DNA of 52,674 bases from an uncultured Bacteroidales bacterium (GTDB lineage Bacteria; Bacteroidota; Bacteroidia; Bacteroidales; FEN-979): assembly GCA_903926565.1 (NCBI GenBank), contig CAIYJU010000174.1, positions 1 through 52,674 of the forward strand, in the 5' to 3' direction. The first letter of the stretch is position 1. Every line of letters begins with the position of its first letter. The position numbers and the translations under genes are program-made. A model generated the notes under the pieces. It did no database searches and was not told the origin of the DNA. It saw nothing but the letters and a program-made list of their open reading frames with translations. Below are positions 16,829-26,262 of this stretch, one piece after another.

Positions 16829-18367
16829 ATGCAAACCATAGAAGAGCGTTTTAAGTTTTTCGAAGACAAGAACCACAAGGCTGAACTTGGCGGCGGTGTA
16901 GACAAGATCGCAAAAATCCACAAAAACGGCCGGCTTACGGCACGCGAGCGGATCCTGACCCTGTTGGATGTCAACTCATTTGTTGAGATGGACAAACTGG
17001 TCATGCACCGTTGTCACGACTTCGGCATGGGGCACAACAAGGTGCCCGGAGATGGCATGGTAACCGGTTACGGAAAGATCGACGGACGGCTTACCTTCGT
17101 ATTCGCCCAGGATTTTACCGTCTTTGGCGGTACGATGAGCCGGGCCAATGCCGACAAGGTTGTGAAGATCATGGACATGGCCATGCGCATGGGTGCACCC
17201 CTCATCGGGCTTAACGATTCGGGCGGCGCCCGCATCCAGGAGGGTGTTGAAAGCCTTGCCGGTTATGCCGATATCTTTTACCGCAATGTGATGGCTTCGG
17301 GCGTGATCCCGCAGATTTCGGCCATCATGGGGCCCTGTGCCGGTGGTGCTGTTTATTCCCCGGCCATGACCGATTTCATCTTCATGGTGAAAGAGTCGAG
17401 TTACATGTTCGTGACCGGTCCTGAGGTGATCAAAACGGTGACCCACGAAGAGGTGACGATGGAGGAACTTGGCGGCGCGATGTCGCACAATTCAAAAAGC
17501 GGTGTTGCCCATTTCGCCGGCGAGAACGATGAGCAGGTGGTGCTGATGATCCGCGAGCTGATGAGTTTTCTGCCATCCAACAACATGGAAGATCCTCCCT
17601 GCCAGCCCTGCACCGATGATGTGATGCGCCAGGATGAGAAGCTGCAGACAGTGGTTCCGGCCGATCCGAACAAGCCTTACGACATGAAAGAGATCATCAC
17701 CACGGTGGTCGACAACAACAACTTCTTCGAGGTGATGCCCCATTATGCACAGAACATACTCATCGGCTTCGCCCGCCTGGGTGGAAAACCGGTGGGCATC
17801 GTAGCGAACCAGCCTGCCTTCCTGGCCGGGGTGCTCGATATCAATTCTTCCGTTAAAGCTGCCAGGTTTGTGAGGTTCTGCGATTGTTTCAACATCCCCA
17901 TCATCACCCTGGTGGATGTCCCTGGATTCCTGCCGGGAACCACCCAGGAGTTTGGCGGCATCATCAAGCACGGGGCCAAGTTGCTTTACGCATTTTCTGA
18001 AGCCACCGTTCCAAAGATCACCCTCATCACCCGGAAAGCTTACGGCGGCGCCTACGACGTGATGTCAAGCAAACACATCGGGGCAGATGTGAACTATGCA
18101 TTCCCAACCGCGGAGATTGCCGTGATGGGCCCCGAAGGTGCTGTGAACATCATTCATAAAGGGAAACTCAACGAAGCCGACCGTACCGAAGCCGTTGACC
18201 ATTATCGTCACACGTTTGCGAACCCGTATAAAGCTGCTGAACTTGGGTATGTAGATGAGATCATCCTGCCCCGGCAGACCCGTACAAAACTGATCCAGGC
18301 GCTGGAGCTCACGCAGAACAAAAGCAAAACCAATCCGCCGAAGAAACACGGGAATATTCCATTATAG
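16829..18367 (+). CDS. pccB: Propionyl-CoA/acyl-CoA carboxylase carboxyltransferase (beta) subunit
   Basis: A 512-residue carboxyltransferase that would convert propionyl-CoA to (S)-methylmalonyl-CoA with the two upstream subunits. Two crotonase-like halves are evident: the first with [20 protein letters not shown] and [18 protein letters not shown], the second with [24 protein letters not shown] and [17 protein letters not shown]. This pattern matches PccB/MmdA. A membrane-bound sodium-pumping methylmalonyl-CoA decarboxylase is the main alternative for the beta-type sequence, but the adjacent biotin carboxylase supports the ATP-dependent carboxylase. In this genome it could handle propionyl-CoA from odd-chain, branched-chain or thymine degradation. 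Confidence 0.9.
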   Translation: MQTIEERFKFFEDKNHKAELGGGVDKIAKIHKNGRLTARERILTLLDVNSFVEMDKLVMHRCHDFGMGHNKVPGDGMVTGYGKIDGRLTFVFAQDFTVFGGTMSRANADKVVKIMDMAMRMGAPLIGLNDSGGARIQEGVESLAGYADIFYRNVMASGVIPQISAIMGPCAGGAVYSPAMTDFIFMVKESSYMFVTGPEVIKTVTHEEVTMEELGGAMSHNSKSGVAHFAGENDEQVVLMIRELMSFLPSNNMEDPPCQPCTDDVMRQDEKLQTVVPADPNKPYDMKEIITTVVDNNNFFEVMPHYAQNILIGFARLGGKPVGIVANQPAFLAGVLDINSSVKAARFVRFCDCFNIPIITLVDVPGFLPGTTQEFGGIIKHGAKLLYAFSEATVPKITLITRKAYGGAYDVMSSKHIGADVNYAFPTAEIAVMGPEGAVNIIHKGKLNEADRTEAVDHYRHTFANPYKAAELGYVDEIILPRQTRTKLIQALELTQNKSKTNPPKKHGNIPL

Positions 18368-18368
18368 C

Positions 18369-18716
18369 TTATTCCGGCGAACCATTCTCAATCCAGCACG
18401 ACAGCAACCTGATCTGTGCATCCGGCAGGCGGTCGGCATCCTTCGGCATTTTCTCATAGAACGGTTTATGCTGCACCGCACCCATGAAACTCTTGTTCTT
18501 GCTTTCCTTTGAAGCGCTCGCAAAAGTGGTTAAATCGAACGCATCTCCGTTGGCGCCATGGCATCCTGCACGGTCGTTACATGTGGCATCCAGTATGGGT
18601 TTGATATTTTGTGTATAGGTTGGGGTAATGCCGGTACAATCGTATTGAACGACATGTTTGCAGCTGAGTGCACTCACCAGCAGAATCATTGCAAAAAGAC
18701 AGCCAGGAACTTTCAT
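18369..18716 (-). CDS. Small lipoprotein with cytochrome-c-like C-x5-CH motif
   Basis: A 115-residue predicted lipoprotein. The signal peptide ends in a lipobox-like LVSALSC (about 13-19). The mature part begins with TYTQNIKPILDATCNDRAGCHGANGDAF in which two Cys are followed by His, as in the Bacteroidota proteins annotated as cytochrome c domain proteins (pattern IKPIxxxxC...CH). The spacing is C-x5-C-H rather than C-x2-C-H, so covalent heme attachment is doubtful. A C-terminal LLSCWIENGSPE matches the end of those domains. It converges on pccB with one base between stop codons. The function is unknown. Confidence 0.7.
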   Translation of the reverse strand: MKVPGCLFAMILLVSALSCKHVVQYDCTGITPTYTQNIKPILDATCNDRAGCHGANGDAFDLTTFASASKESKNKSFMGAVQHKPFYEKMPKDADRLPDAQIRLLSCWIENGSPE

Positions 18717-18797
18717 GAAAATCAGATTAATGTGGCACTGTTTACAGAGGTGCTAAGTTAGATATAAAATCCGGATAATGGATTGGTTGAAACTTCG

Positions 18798-18805
18798 TAA
18801 CTTTG
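18798..18805 (+). promoter_or_regulatory. Candidate -7 box (TAACTTTG) for the C1A peptidase gene
   Basis: TAACTTTG matches the Bacteroidota -7 consensus TAnnTTTG. No good -33 element is found at 19-21 bp. It lies about 70 bp before the preferred start codon. Confidence 0.35.
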
Positions 18806-18875
18806 CTCATGCCATGAAATAATTCTTTTCTTTGGCTAATCAATGATTATCGTTTATCCGACAACTTTGTTGCAC

Positions 18876-21800
18876 ATGAAAATATTCAGATTTTTCCCTG
18901 TTTTATACATACTGGCCTTCTTTTTCCCTGTTTTTCTTTTCGGGCAGGAACCACAATCGCGGAGGGTTGCACCTGCTTATTCTTCATCAGCCAGGTTGCA
19001 TGATTCAATTGCTGCATGCAGGATTCCGCTCCTCACCCTGCCTGAAAAATACCGAAACATGTCATTGCCGGCAGTGGTCGATAATTCACTGAATGATTAC
19101 TGGCCCGGCATGAAGGATCAGTTTAATTTTATGGCTTGTCAGCAATACTGTGGCGTGGCGTATGTATTTGGCTATGAGATAAACCGGGCACGGAACCAAC
19201 CCGGCTGGTACTGGGAAAACAGCTATCCGACACACTATACCCTGAATTTCATGAACAAGGGCGAATGGGAGGCTGGGGTTGACTTCCTGCAGAGTTTTGA
19301 GATCATCAGGCAGCAGGGGCAGATGACCTCTGCGGATTATGGTGTGGATACATCCACCTCCTACAGGGGATGGATCAGCGGGTATGACAAATATTACCGG
19401 GGGATGTTCAACCATTTGAAACATGTTCACGCCATTGAAGTCAACAGCGCTGCCGGCATCAATACCCTGAAGAACTACCTGAACGACCATCTCGATGGCT
19501 CAGCCACCGGGGGAATCGCATGTTACACAACCAGCGCCGGGGCAATTTACAGTTTGAAACTACTTCCTCAGGGAACTCCCGAGGCAGGAAAAAGTGTGGT
19601 GCTGGTTTGGCAGCCAAACCCTGATCATGGCCTGACAGTTATTGGTTTTAACGATTCTGTCAGGTACGATGTAAATGGTGACGGGAGATACACCAACGAC
19701 CTGGATATCACCGGCGACGGCATTGTTGATGCCCGCGATTGGGAATTCGGCGCCTTTAAGATAGCCAATTCCTATGGCGCAAGTTACTGGGGAGATGACG
19801 GTTATGCGTATGCCTTGTATCGTTCGTATGCCTTGAATTATGAGCAGGGCGGTGTGTGGAATAACAGGGTTTATGTAGTGGATGCCGATACCGCCTATCA
19901 GCCGCTGCTTACCCTTAAAGTAAGGATGAATCACACAACACGTAACAAAATAAGGATTCTTGCCGGGGTTTCCACCGACACACTGCGACAGATGCCTGAT
20001 CATGTAATTGACTTTCCGATTTTTAATTTCCAGGGGGGTGATCATGTGATGCAGGGTTATGACACGGTTCCGGGGGCTGCAACGATTGAATTCGGGCTGG
20101 ATGCCACCGCCCTCCTCAATTTCATCCCCGCCGGGCAGCCTGCGCGATTATTCCTGATGGTCGAAGAACGGGATCCTGAACATTCTGCCAGTGGAAATAT
20201 CGAACAAGCCTCTTTCATCAGTTACCAGGGCAATCCCGTGGAATTTCCGTTAAACGATGCATCGCTGCCGCTCAGGGACAATAATACGACCCTGGTTTCG
20301 GTTGTGGCGGCCATTGACAAACCCACCGTACAGATCACAACGGCCAGCCTTCCTCCCAATATTGCGGGGCAGCCCATCCAGGTTCAACTGGAAGCAACGG
20401 GAGGACAGTCTCCCTATGAATGGACCTTTGTTGAAGAGTATGTTAAAAAACCATCGGAAACACCGGAACCACTCATTTCAGGAACTTCCATCCTGGTTTA
20501 TCACCCGGCAAGATCATATGCCGCTGTGGCGCTGCCATTCAGTTTTCCCTTTTACGGCAAGAGGTTTGATTCTATCTATGTGAACTATTTTGGATTCATC
20601 TCTTTTGAACCGCAGAACCTTCCCGCCCCTTATACAACAGAGGAGATCAGTATGCTCAGGATGTTCCCGCTGATCGTGCCCTCTTTTTCACAGCAATATG
20701 CCTACCAGGCAATCAAGAATGACGGAATCTGGTTCCAGGCGGATGCCACGCATGCAGTGATCCGCTGGAAAGTGTCGGTTTCTCCTTATGTGACCAGTTC
20801 AGTTGACGACTTTGCCGTGATCCTTTATCCCGATGGCCGTTTTGAGTTTTGCTATGGAACGATGGACAACCAGGGTTTTGTTCATACGTTTTACCAGGGT
20901 GTTTCGAAAGGGGATGATCTGAATCATGACATTGGAACACAGTGGGATGCCAATGAAATTTCGGGGAAGAGTTTTTTGTTTTATCCGCCCGTTATTCCTG
21001 AGAAGATAACCCTGAGCCAGGCTGGTCTTTTGTCAGTGACCGAAGCCGATTCCGCTGTTATTTACGGGCTTCATGTTCGTGCAGCAGATGCCGGCAAGAT
21101 CTCCGACGACAAGGTATTGATGCTATCCGGGAGCCTGGGGATTCAGCAGGAACTGATCTGTGACGGAGAAGCACAACTGAAGTCGGGCCATGATGCAAGA
21201 TTAAAACTGATCCTGACCAACAACGGGTCCCAGGCATTAAACGATGTAGCTTTGAAACTCCGTTCAGTCGATGGTATGGTCCTGATTACAGATAGTTTAC
21301 ATGCTGTTCCGGTCATCAATCCCGGTCAGTCACTGACCATTCCCGCAGTGTTTTCCTTCCGGCTCCGCCATCTTTTGCCGAATGGTTTCCCTGTTATGAT
21401 GACCCTTGCTGCGCAATCGGGTGAAAGAAACTGGAAGAAGGATTTGATGTTTCCGGTTGTTGCCCCCGAAATCGTTGTTGAGTCCCCTGTTGTTGCCGAT
21501 GGCTTCAACGAACGTCTGGATCCTGGTGAAATAGCTGAACTGCGGGTGAATGTGAATAACCTGGGTGCGCTCAGCGTTCAAAATCTGAAGCTGAAACTCG
21601 TTTCCAATAACCCGATCGTAACCATTCTTTCAGATCCGGCGATCACCATTTCCCAGCTACCAGTTTATTCTTCGAACAAATTCCGTTTTCAGCTCAAGGC
21701 CTCCCGGAATGCCCTGGCGGGAAGTGATGCAGGAATGACAATTCTCCTGAGCGACTCAGCCGGAATCTTACAATCCCATGACTTTAACCTCCGGATCGGA

Positions 21801-22946
21801 ACCATGGCTGTAGCGATTGTAAACCTTGCATCTGCTCATGGGTCAGCAACAGCAATGACCCAGGCTCTCGACAGCCTGCATGTTGATTACGATACCGCCA
21901 GTGACTTGTTCTTTGACTTTAAAAAGTATGCCAGCATTTTCCTGGTACTGGGCACTGCGAGTACGGGTTCACATGCACTTACACCTGCAGAAGGATCATT
22001 TTTGGCCGGTTATCTTCAGCAGGGTGGAAATCTATATATGGAAGGATATAATACCTGGTACTATCTGAACAAAACAATGGTGCATCCAATGTTTAAATAT
22101 ACAAGCAAGAAGATCCATGCTTATTTCTATCCAACCCTTTCAGGCGTTCAGGGGACTTTTACCAGTTCGATGGCATACAATTATACTGCGCCTGTAAATT
22201 ATGCGGTTTTTAGTTTTGAACCGGTTGCCCCGGCTTATGCGACCTTGATCAACGCAGATACTGCGGTGAAAAATCTTGAAATTGCATACGACGGCGGAAC
22301 TTACAAGACGATTGGATCCATGGTCGATTTCAGTGCCATGAGCGGAACGAATCCCTCTTCATCACAGCCCGTTCTGATGCAGAAGTACCTCGATTTCTTC
22401 AACCTCAATATCTTTGGGCCATGGCCCCTTTTCCATGTGGGCCAGACGAATGTTTGCCGCGGTCAGACAGCCACTTTCAGTGACGACTCCTTCAACAATA
22501 TCACCTCCAGGAGCTGGGAATTTCCCGGAGGTACGCCGGCTGGAAGCAATGAGTCAAATCCGGTTGTCAGATATGATAACAGCGGGAAGTTTGATGTTAA
22601 GCTCACCATTTCAAACGGAACAAGCACCCGGACCATCCTGAAGGAACAATATATCCATGTGGATCAGTGCTCCGGATCTGATGAACAGGCAGGGATCTCA
22701 TCACTTTTCAGGATCTTCCCGAATCCGGCAACTGACCAGGTTACTGTTGAACTGAACCGGAACATCAGTGGAAATTGCCGGCTGATGCTAATCGACCTGA
22801 CAGGCCGTACGATGCTGAATCTTCAGGAGTCTGTTCCTGCCGGAAATCGAATCAGCATGGATCTCTCCGGATTTGAAAAGGGCCTCTATTTTCTGAGGTT
22901 GCAGGCAGGAAACTCAGTATCAACCATCAAGTTGATGCTTTATTAG
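18876..22946 (+). CDS. Secreted papain-family (C1A) cysteine peptidase with PKD and T9SS sorting domain
   Basis: A 1356-residue exported peptidase. Signal peptide about 1-24 (ending LFGQ). The C1A domain shows ACQQYCGVAYVFGYE with the likely nucleophile Cys near residue 92, DHGLTVIGF with the catalytic His near 251, and IANSYGASYWGDDGYAYALY with the Asn near 297 (papain NSWG). Between His and Asn lie two EF-hand-like calcium loops (VNGDGRYTNDLD and ITGDGIVDARD). About 800 residues of beta-rich sequence follow, including Ig-like stretches, then a PKD domain (about 1190-1255) and a type A sorting domain (FRIFPNPATDQVTVEL, about 1285, to the end). The ATG at 18876 gives a clean signal peptide; an in-frame ATG at 18843 would add eleven residues. 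The substrate is unknown. Confidence 0.87.
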   Translation: MKIFRFFPVLYILAFFFPVFLFGQEPQSRRVAPAYSSSARLHDSIAACRIPLLTLPEKYRNMSLPAVVDNSLNDYWPGMKDQFNFMACQQYCGVAYVFGYEINRARNQPGWYWENSYPTHYTLNFMNKGEWEAGVDFLQSFEIIRQQGQMTSADYGVDTSTSYRGWISGYDKYYRGMFNHLKHVHAIEVNSAAGINTLKNYLNDHLDGSATGGIACYTTSAGAIYSLKLLPQGTPEAGKSVVLVWQPNPDHGLTVIGFNDSVRYDVNGDGRYTNDLDITGDGIVDARDWEFGAFKIANSYGASYWGDDGYAYALYRSYALNYEQGGVWNNRVYVVDADTAYQPLLTLKVRMNHTTRNKIRILAGVSTDTLRQMPDHVIDFPIFNFQGGDHVMQGYDTVPGAATIEFGLDATALLNFIPAGQPARLFLMVEERDPEHSASGNIEQASFISYQGNPVEFPLNDASLPLRDNNTTLVSVVAAIDKPTVQITTASLPPNIAGQPIQVQLEATGGQSPYEWTFVEEYVKKPSETPEPLISGTSILVYHPARSYAAVALPFSFPFYGKRFDSIYVNYFGFISFEPQNLPAPYTTEEISMLRMFPLIVPSFSQQYAYQAIKNDGIWFQADATHAVIRWKVSVSPYVTSSVDDFAVILYPDGRFEFCYGTMDNQGFVHTFYQGVSKGDDLNHDIGTQWDANEISGKSFLFYPPVIPEKITLSQAGLLSVTEADSAVIYGLHVRAADAGKISDDKVLMLSGSLGIQQELICDGEAQLKSGHDARLKLILTNNGSQALNDVALKLRSVDGMVLITDSLHAVPVINPGQSLTIPAVFSFRLRHLLPNGFPVMMTLAAQSGERNWKKDLMFPVVAPEIVVESPVVADGFNERLDPGEIAELRVNVNNLGALSVQNLKLKLVSNNPIVTILSDPAITISQLPVYSSNKFRFQLKASRNALAGSDAGMTILLSDSAGILQSHDFNLRIGTMAVAIVNLASAHGSATAMTQALDSLHVDYDTASDLFFDFKKYASIFLVLGTASTGSHALTPAEGSFLAGYLQQGGNLYMEGYNTWYYLNKTMVHPMFKYTSKKIHAYFYPTLSGVQGTFTSSMAYNYTAPVNYAVFSFEPVAPAYATLINADTAVKNLEIAYDGGTYKTIGSMVDFSAMSGTNPSSSQPVLMQKYLDFFNLNIFGPWPLFHVGQTNVCRGQTATFSDDSFNNITSRSWEFPGGTPAGSNESNPVVRYDNSGKFDVKLTISNGTSTRTILKEQYIHVDQCSGSDEQAGISSLFRIFPNPATDQVTVELNRNISGNCRLMLIDLTGRTMLNLQESVPAGNRISMDLSGFEKGLYFLRLQAGNSVSTIKLMLY

Positions 22947-22947
22947 T

Positions 22948-23058
22948 ACCGCAAAGAACCGCAAAGAATGCGCAAAGAGCCACAGAGGAGTAAATTAAAT
23001 GTTTAAAACTATCTTTGCGGTCCTCTGCGAAACACCTTTGCGGTTCTCTGCGTTAATA
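22948..23058. repeat. Large inverted repeat (CGCAAAG family), site B
   Basis: The left arm (ACCGCAAAGAACCGCAAAG...CACAGAGG) pairs with the right arm (CTTTGCGGTCCTCTGCG...CTTTGCGGTTCTCTGCG). It fills the gap between the C1A peptidase and the M20 gene. It may act as a terminator for the first. A TATCTTTG -7-like box at 23010-23017 lies within it. Confidence 0.7.
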
Positions 23059-23075
23059 ATTTTTTTGATAACACA

Positions 23076-24272
23076 ATGACGTCAATAAAATATCAGATTG
23101 AAGTATTGTCCAAATCTTTTTTTGAAGTGGTTGTGGCGATCCGAAGGCATTTTCACCGGAACCCGGAATTATCCTGCGAAGAATATCTTACCGCAGAATT
23201 TATATGTAACAAGCTCGATGAATATGGAATTCCATATCAAAGCGGTGTAGCGGAAACCGGGGTGGTGGGCCTCATAGAAGGAACAAATGCTTCCAGGGGA
23301 TGTATCGCCCTCAGGGCCGACATGGATGCCCTGCCAATCACGGAAGAAAATGAGGTTGCGTATCAATCGGCAACCCCCGGCAAGATGCATGCCTGCGGGC
23401 ATGATGTGCACATGGCCTGCCTGCTGGGAGCGGCGAAGATCCTCAACACCCTGAAAGACCAGTTTGAAGGTACTGTAAAGTTGTTCTTCCAGCCTTCGGA
23501 AGAGTCTTATCCCGGCGGCGCCATCAGGATGATCGGCGAAGGGGTGATGAACAACCCGGCACCCCGCTATGTCATTGCACAACATGTTATTAACACACTT
23601 GATTCCGGGAATGTTGGTATGAGGGCTGGTGCCTATATGGCATCGACAGATGAAATTTTTATCACCGTCCGCGGGAAAGGCGGCCATGCAGCCACCCCCA
23701 GCCAGGTTATCGACCCGATCCTGATTGCATCGCACATCATCGTCGCCCTGCAGCAAATCGTAAGTCGTAACGCTGATCCGGTAGTGCCTACAGTACTTTC
23801 ATTTGGCAGGATTGTGGGAAATGGACGCACCAATGTCATTCCTGATGAAGTGCAGATTGAGGGTACCGTGCGCACCTATAATGAAGCCTGGCGAAAGGAT
23901 GTTCACCGGCGTGTGGAACAGATTGCAACCAGCCTGGCATCAGGGATGGGAGGTGCATGCGAGGTGAGGATTGCTTCCGGATATCCTTATCTTTACAACG
24001 ATCCGGTCCTGACCGATAAACTTTATCACCTGGCATCAGAATATTTGGGTGGCGAACACGTTAAAGAACTGGAACAACGGATGACGGCGGAAGACTTCGC
24101 CTATTTTGCCCGCGAAGTGCCTTCCAACCTGTTCAGGCTTGGTATCGCAAACGAGGAAAAAGGCATCGGCTCCAACCTGCATACAGCTACTTTCGATGTG
24201 GATGAGAAGTGCCTTGAAACAGGGATGGGGGTGTTGGCGTTTTTTGCGGTTGAAATGCTCAGGGAGGAATGA
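23076..24272 (+). CDS. M20 family amidohydrolase (N-acyl amino acid / hippurate hydrolase type)
   Basis: A 398-residue metalloamidohydrolase, probably cytoplasmic, that would release amino acids from N-acyl or aryl-acyl conjugates. Metal-site stretches are ALRADMDALPITEE (about 85), MHACGHDVHMACLLGAA (about 107), FFQPSEESYPGGA and, near the C-terminus, MTAEDFAYFAREVP. A dimerisation domain (GKGGHAATPSQVIDPI) is present. The family is M20D (AbgA/HipO/ILR1-like). The exact substrate cannot be told; aromatic conjugates such as hippurate are common in the family. It is followed 31 bp later by the TPR gene. Confidence 0.88.
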   Translation: MTSIKYQIEVLSKSFFEVVVAIRRHFHRNPELSCEEYLTAEFICNKLDEYGIPYQSGVAETGVVGLIEGTNASRGCIALRADMDALPITEENEVAYQSATPGKMHACGHDVHMACLLGAAKILNTLKDQFEGTVKLFFQPSEESYPGGAIRMIGEGVMNNPAPRYVIAQHVINTLDSGNVGMRAGAYMASTDEIFITVRGKGGHAATPSQVIDPILIASHIIVALQQIVSRNADPVVPTVLSFGRIVGNGRTNVIPDEVQIEGTVRTYNEAWRKDVHRRVEQIATSLASGMGGACEVRIASGYPYLYNDPVLTDKLYHLASEYLGGEHVKELEQRMTAEDFAYFAREVPSNLFRLGIANEEKGIGSNLHTATFDVDEKCLETGMGVLAFFAVEMLREE

Positions 24273-24303
24273 ATATCGAATATTGAATAACGAATATTGA
24301 ATA
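24273..24303. repeat. Short AT-rich direct repeat between genes
   Basis: Two tandem copies of a CGAATATTGAATAA-like unit fill the gap between the M20 gene and the TPR gene and run into the ATG of the latter. No further function is visible. Confidence 0.4.
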
Positions 24304-26217
24304 ATGAATAAAGTACGGGTAAGAGGGTTTAGGGCTGAATTTTTCTTTTTTTATGGGCTGCTGTCAATACTGATATTCCTGTTTCCGGCGGTAAGCCGTG
24401 CCCAGGATGCAAAGCCGGTCACGCCCAAACTTCTGCCATTTCAGCAGGATGCCCCGAAGCCGGGGAACGAAGAGCAGCTTGCCCTGCAATTCTATCAGGA
24501 CCAGGATTACGGAAAGGCAGCGGAGCTCTTTGAACAGCTTTATGAAAAGAAACCTTCTCTCTATTATTATCAATACCTGATCTACTCTTATGTTGAAATC
24601 AAGGAGTATGGCAAAGCAGAGAAGCTGATCAGGAAATGCCAGAAAGCTGAACCGGATGCACCCCGTTACATGGTTGACCTTGGGTATGTCAAATTCAGGT
24701 CCGGGGATGTTGAGAAGTCCAAAAAGATATATGAGGAGGCCCTTAAAAAGTTGACGCCGAATCAACAGCAGGTTTTCGAACTGGCCAATGGATTCATCAC
24801 CCGAGGTGAGAACGAATATGCCATCCGTACCTATGTCAAAGGCCGGCAACTGATGAATAACACCTATCCTTTTGGCTTTGAACTGGCAAGTGTTTATGAA
24901 CGGATGGGCGATTTCAAAAGTGCCATGGAGGAGTACCTGAACATGCTTGACCTCAATAAGGCATATCTGAATACGGTGCAGGACAGGATCCAGATGACCC
25001 TGGCATATGATGTGAACAATGAAAAGAATGAAATGCTCCGGAAAATTTTGCTCTCCCGGGCACAAAAGAATCCCGACAATACGAACTACGCTGAACTGCT
25101 CTGGTGGTATTCAATTCAGCAGAAAGATTTTGACCTGGCACTTGTCCAGGCAAAGGCCCTCGACCGCAGGTTTAAAGAGAACGGGGACAAGCTGGTCTCC
25201 CTTGCCTCCCTTGCCGTAGCAAATGAAAAGTATGATGTGGCAATTGAATGCTATCAATACATTGTGTCAAAGGGAACCAGTTGTACATTTTATAATCTTA
25301 GCCGGCGGGAACTTGCCAATACCCGCTACCTGAAGACCATCTCTGAGCCTTCACCACCGAAAAAGGAGCTGGAAATCCTGGAAAAGGAGTTCTCGGATGA
25401 GCTCACATATTATGGAGATGATCCTGAAAATATATCAGTTATTAAAAACCTGGCCCACATCAGAGCATTTTACCTGGGGAAAACGAAAGACGCCATCGAT
25501 TTGCTGAACCATGCCATCGACATGGCCGGAGTGACTGCTGCTGAAAAAGCCAAATGCAAGATAGAACTTGCAGATATTCTATTGTTTACGGATGATGTTT
25601 GGGAGGCCACCCTTTTGTACCAGCAAGCATATCAGGACTTTAAATCTGACGTTCTGGGGCAGGAGGCCAAGTTTAAGAATGCCAAACTTTCGTTTTACAT
25701 AGGTGAATTCGGATGGGCAAAGGCCCAGGTGGATGTTCTGAAAGCAGCAACATCCAAGTTCATCTCCAACGATGCCATCGCCCTCTCATTGCTGATCAGT
25801 GAAAATTATGACCCCGACAGTACGACCATCGCCCTTGAAATTTATGCGCGTGCCGACCTTCTTGACTACCGTAATGAGGATACACTGGCACTCCGGGCAC
25901 TCGACTCTATTCCGCGAATTTTTGGCGACCATCCTATTTTACAGCATGTTCTGTATAAGAGAGCTGAAATAATGCGTAAACAGGGGAGGTATGCCGAGTC
26001 GGACAGTCTCTTCCGCCAGCTTGTAAAGGAGTACCCGGATGAGATCCTGGCAGATGAGGCGTTGATGCAGGCCGCCCTGCTGAATGAAAAACAGCTGAAT
26101 AACAAGGAAAAGGCGATGACGCTTTACCAGCAGTTGCTGGATAAATACCCGGGAAGCATCTTTGTTCCTGATGCACGGAAAAAATTCCGGCAATTGCGCG
26201 GAGATGCTAAATATTAG
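24304..26217 (+). CDS. Exported tetratricopeptide-repeat protein
   Basis: A 637-residue TPR protein with an N-terminal signal peptide or anchor (about residues 12-34, FFFFYGLLSILIFLFPAVSRAQ). Repeats begin near residue 55 (ALQFYQDQDYGKAAELFEQLYEKKP) and continue, with degenerate units, to the end (YQQLLDKYPGSIFVPDARKKFRQLRG). The last repeats resemble those of BamD/YbgF-like periplasmic scaffolds. A role as a periplasmic or outer-membrane-associated scaffold is inferred; no partner is obvious nearby. It precedes ksgA by 45 bp with a palindrome between. Confidence 0.85.
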   Translation: MNKVRVRGFRAEFFFFYGLLSILIFLFPAVSRAQDAKPVTPKLLPFQQDAPKPGNEEQLALQFYQDQDYGKAAELFEQLYEKKPSLYYYQYLIYSYVEIKEYGKAEKLIRKCQKAEPDAPRYMVDLGYVKFRSGDVEKSKKIYEEALKKLTPNQQQVFELANGFITRGENEYAIRTYVKGRQLMNNTYPFGFELASVYERMGDFKSAMEEYLNMLDLNKAYLNTVQDRIQMTLAYDVNNEKNEMLRKILLSRAQKNPDNTNYAELLWWYSIQQKDFDLALVQAKALDRRFKENGDKLVSLASLAVANEKYDVAIECYQYIVSKGTSCTFYNLSRRELANTRYLKTISEPSPPKKELEILEKEFSDELTYYGDDPENISVIKNLAHIRAFYLGKTKDAIDLLNHAIDMAGVTAAEKAKCKIELADILLFTDDVWEATLLYQQAYQDFKSDVLGQEAKFKNAKLSFYIGEFGWAKAQVDVLKAATSKFISNDAIALSLLISENYDPDSTTIALEIYARADLLDYRNEDTLALRALDSIPRIFGDHPILQHVLYKRAEIMRKQGRYAESDSLFRQLVKEYPDEILADEALMQAALLNEKQLNNKEKAMTLYQQLLDKYPGSIFVPDARKKFRQLRGDAKY

Positions 26218-26221
26218 GTAC

Positions 26222-26241
26222 AGACGGGGCACGCCCCGTCT
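26222..26241. repeat. Perfect palindrome (AGACGGGGC/GCCCCGTCT), intergenic copy
   Basis: A 20-bp palindrome with 9-nt arms lies just after the TPR gene stop. It resembles the palindromes at 26553 and 36642 in having an AGACG-rich outer arm. It may act as a weak terminator, but no T-run follows. Confidence 0.6.
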
Positions 26242-26262
26242 CGGCCAAATGATAAATACACC

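Noticed and set aside
18843-18875. Upstream ATG for the C1A peptidase
   Set aside because: The extra eleven residues precede a standard signal peptide starting at 18876; kept only as an alternative.
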